DNA from: Hyphomicrobiaceae bacterium
GTDB taxonomy: Bacteria; Pseudomonadota; Alphaproteobacteria; Rhizobiales; JAKIUO01
Length of the DNA stretch: 5,634 nucleotides
Reading direction: 5' to 3'
Assembly (NCBI GenBank): GCA_021647535.1
Contig: JAKIUO010000182.1
Span: 1 to 5,634, forward strand
The notes beneath the pieces were generated by a model. The model was not told the DNA's origin and did no database searches. It worked only from the letters and a program-made list of their open reading frames with translations. Made by a program: the position numbers and the translations under genes. Of this stretch, positions 4,974-5,634 are shown in pieces (position 1 is the first letter of the stretch; the number at the start of each line of letters is the position of its first letter).

Positions 4974-5444
4974 ATGTATCACGATAGACACGTCGCCATT
5001 TTGAAAAAACTGCCAATATTTGGCGGTATGGATCATGAAGATCTGTCAATGCTGGTATTCAGCTCCGAACGCTTGGCCTTTCAGCGCGGTGAACGGCTGA
5101 TGAATGATGGCCAGCTGGGACATGCCGCTTATGTGGTTTTGTCTGGATCTGCCGAAATTATCGAGGGATCTGGCGACCAGCGCCGTATCCATATGGTTGG
5201 CCCTGGTGCCATGGTTGGCGAGCTTGCCATGCTGGTGGAATTTACTTTTTCCTCGACCTGTATCGCCAGTGAAGAAATGGAAGTGCTGGAATTGCGCCGC
5301 GAACTCATCCATCGCATGATGCAGCAATTTCCGCCGATCGCCGAACATTTTTCTATGCGCATTCATGGCCGTTTGTCGAAAATGGTCGAACAGCTGCGGC
5401 GCTTCGATCGCCCCTCCGGTGCCTCCGCCAAGTCCCACCGGTAA
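4974..5444 (+). CDS. Stand-alone cyclic-nucleotide-binding-like domain protein (Crp/Fnr N-terminal fold, no DNA-binding domain)
   Basis: A 156-residue protein made of one CRP-type cNMP-binding fold (about 6-120): ILKKLPIFGGMDHEDLSMLV (9-28), FQRGERLMNDGQLGHAAYVVLSGSAEI (36-62), then GPGAMVGELAML (76-87) and VLELRRELIHRMM (104-116). A C-terminal helix (about 122-144) may dimerise like the CRP C-helix. There is no helix-turn-helix, so it cannot bind DNA the way CRP does; a ligand-sensing or protein-interaction role is inferred. The phosphate-binding cassette has GEL, but the position of the arginine that contacts the cyclic phosphate in CRP (Arg82) seems to be Phe92 (EFTFSSTC), so cAMP binding is doubtful. 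The start at 4974 is supported by AGGA at 4962-4965 (8-bp spacing); the frame is open back to 4779 but the extra 65 residues look non-coding. It follows the response regulator on the same strand, though 257 bp with hairpins separates them. Partner unknown. Confidence 0.85.
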   Translation: MYHDRHVAILKKLPIFGGMDHEDLSMLVFSSERLAFQRGERLMNDGQLGHAAYVVLSGSAEIIEGSGDQRRIHMVGPGAMVGELAMLVEFTFSSTCIASEEMEVLELRRELIHRMMQQFPPIAEHFSMRIHGRLSKMVEQLRRFDRPSGASAKSHR

Positions 5445-5522
5445 GTATAGCGTATTTTTTCAGGGCCGGGGGCGAAGGGTGAACCAGATGATCTGCCTAT
5501 CAGCGACAATGTAAAGACAGAC

Positions 5523-5611
5523 TTGCTGCGCAAATGGGCTATCGCACCCAGCCTAAACTGTTGCTTTGGCCCATTTGGGGAAAGCTTTCCCCCCAACCCC
5601 CCTTCTTTTTT
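5523..5611 (+). repeat. Structured repeat, copy B (possibly continues beyond the window)
   Basis: TTGCTGCGCAAATGGG at 5523-5538 matches copy A (1445-1460) at 15 of 16 bases. CACCCAG follows in both copies, then the palindrome GGGGAAAGCTTTCCCC at 5577-5592, a C-rich stretch and TTCTTTTTT ending at 5610. Copy B has about 20 extra bases in the middle, which create the stem CAAATGGGC/GCCCATTTG (5531-5539 with 5569-5577). It lies 78 bp after the stop of the CNB-type gene and could terminate it. A right-hand inverted end like that of copy A would fall outside the window. The spacer 5445-5522 shows nothing else clear. Confidence 0.6.
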
Positions 5612-5634
5612 ACTTTACGACAAGAAAGAAAAGA

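Noticed and set aside
5416..5460. CCGGTG/CACCGG stem with a later T6 run as a terminator of the CNB-type gene
   Set aside because: The loop is 14 nt and the T-run starts 13 bp after the stem, so it does not fit an intrinsic terminator; the repeat copy downstream is a better candidate.

Overview
The window looks like a chromosomal housekeeping stretch from an alphaproteobacterium, most likely of the Hyphomicrobiales (Rhizobiales) type. Three things point there: a DUF2585/UPF0314 membrane protein, a CenR-like response regulator with the typical alphaproteobacterial C-terminus, and a short COG3786-type YkuD protein. The genus cannot be fixed from the sequence. No phage, IS transposase, CRISPR, tRNA or rRNA was seen.

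Layout from left to right. (1) The N-terminal part of pyridoxal kinase PdxY lies on the minus strand and runs off the left edge. It is divergent from a full-length Tas-type aldo/keto reductase on the plus strand, with a 142-bp spacer. (2) A palindrome-rich block of about 175 bp has near-perfect terminal inverted repeats. It resembles a MITE or a structured intergenic repeat and probably also terminates tas transcription. (3) A complete hisF (cyclase subunit of imidazole glycerol phosphate synthase) stands apart from any other histidine gene. (4) An AT-rich spacer holds a 15-bp direct repeat and a hairpin. (5) A DUF2585 membrane protein converges with a YkuD-domain L,D-transpeptidase-like gene; two hairpins lie between them. 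(6) Divergent from the YkuD gene is an OmpR-family response regulator (CenR-like), with a tandem 9-mer repeat 21 bp apart in the shared upstream region. (7) A hairpin-rich spacer of 257 bp is followed by a small protein that is only a cyclic-nucleotide-binding-type domain. (8) A second, related copy of the structured repeat begins near the right edge.

How the genes work together: HisF and PdxY belong to central metabolism (histidine/purine and vitamin B6). Tas is a general NADPH-dependent reductase. The YkuD protein, the CenR-like regulator and the DUF2585 protein fit an envelope theme, since CenR is known from Caulobacter and Brucella as a regulator of envelope integrity; that link is an inference from family knowledge and proximity. 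No clearly undescribed system is present. The best leads are the structured repeat family, the cyclic-nucleotide-binding domain protein that seems to lack the ligand-binding arginine, and the regulatory DNA around the response regulator.
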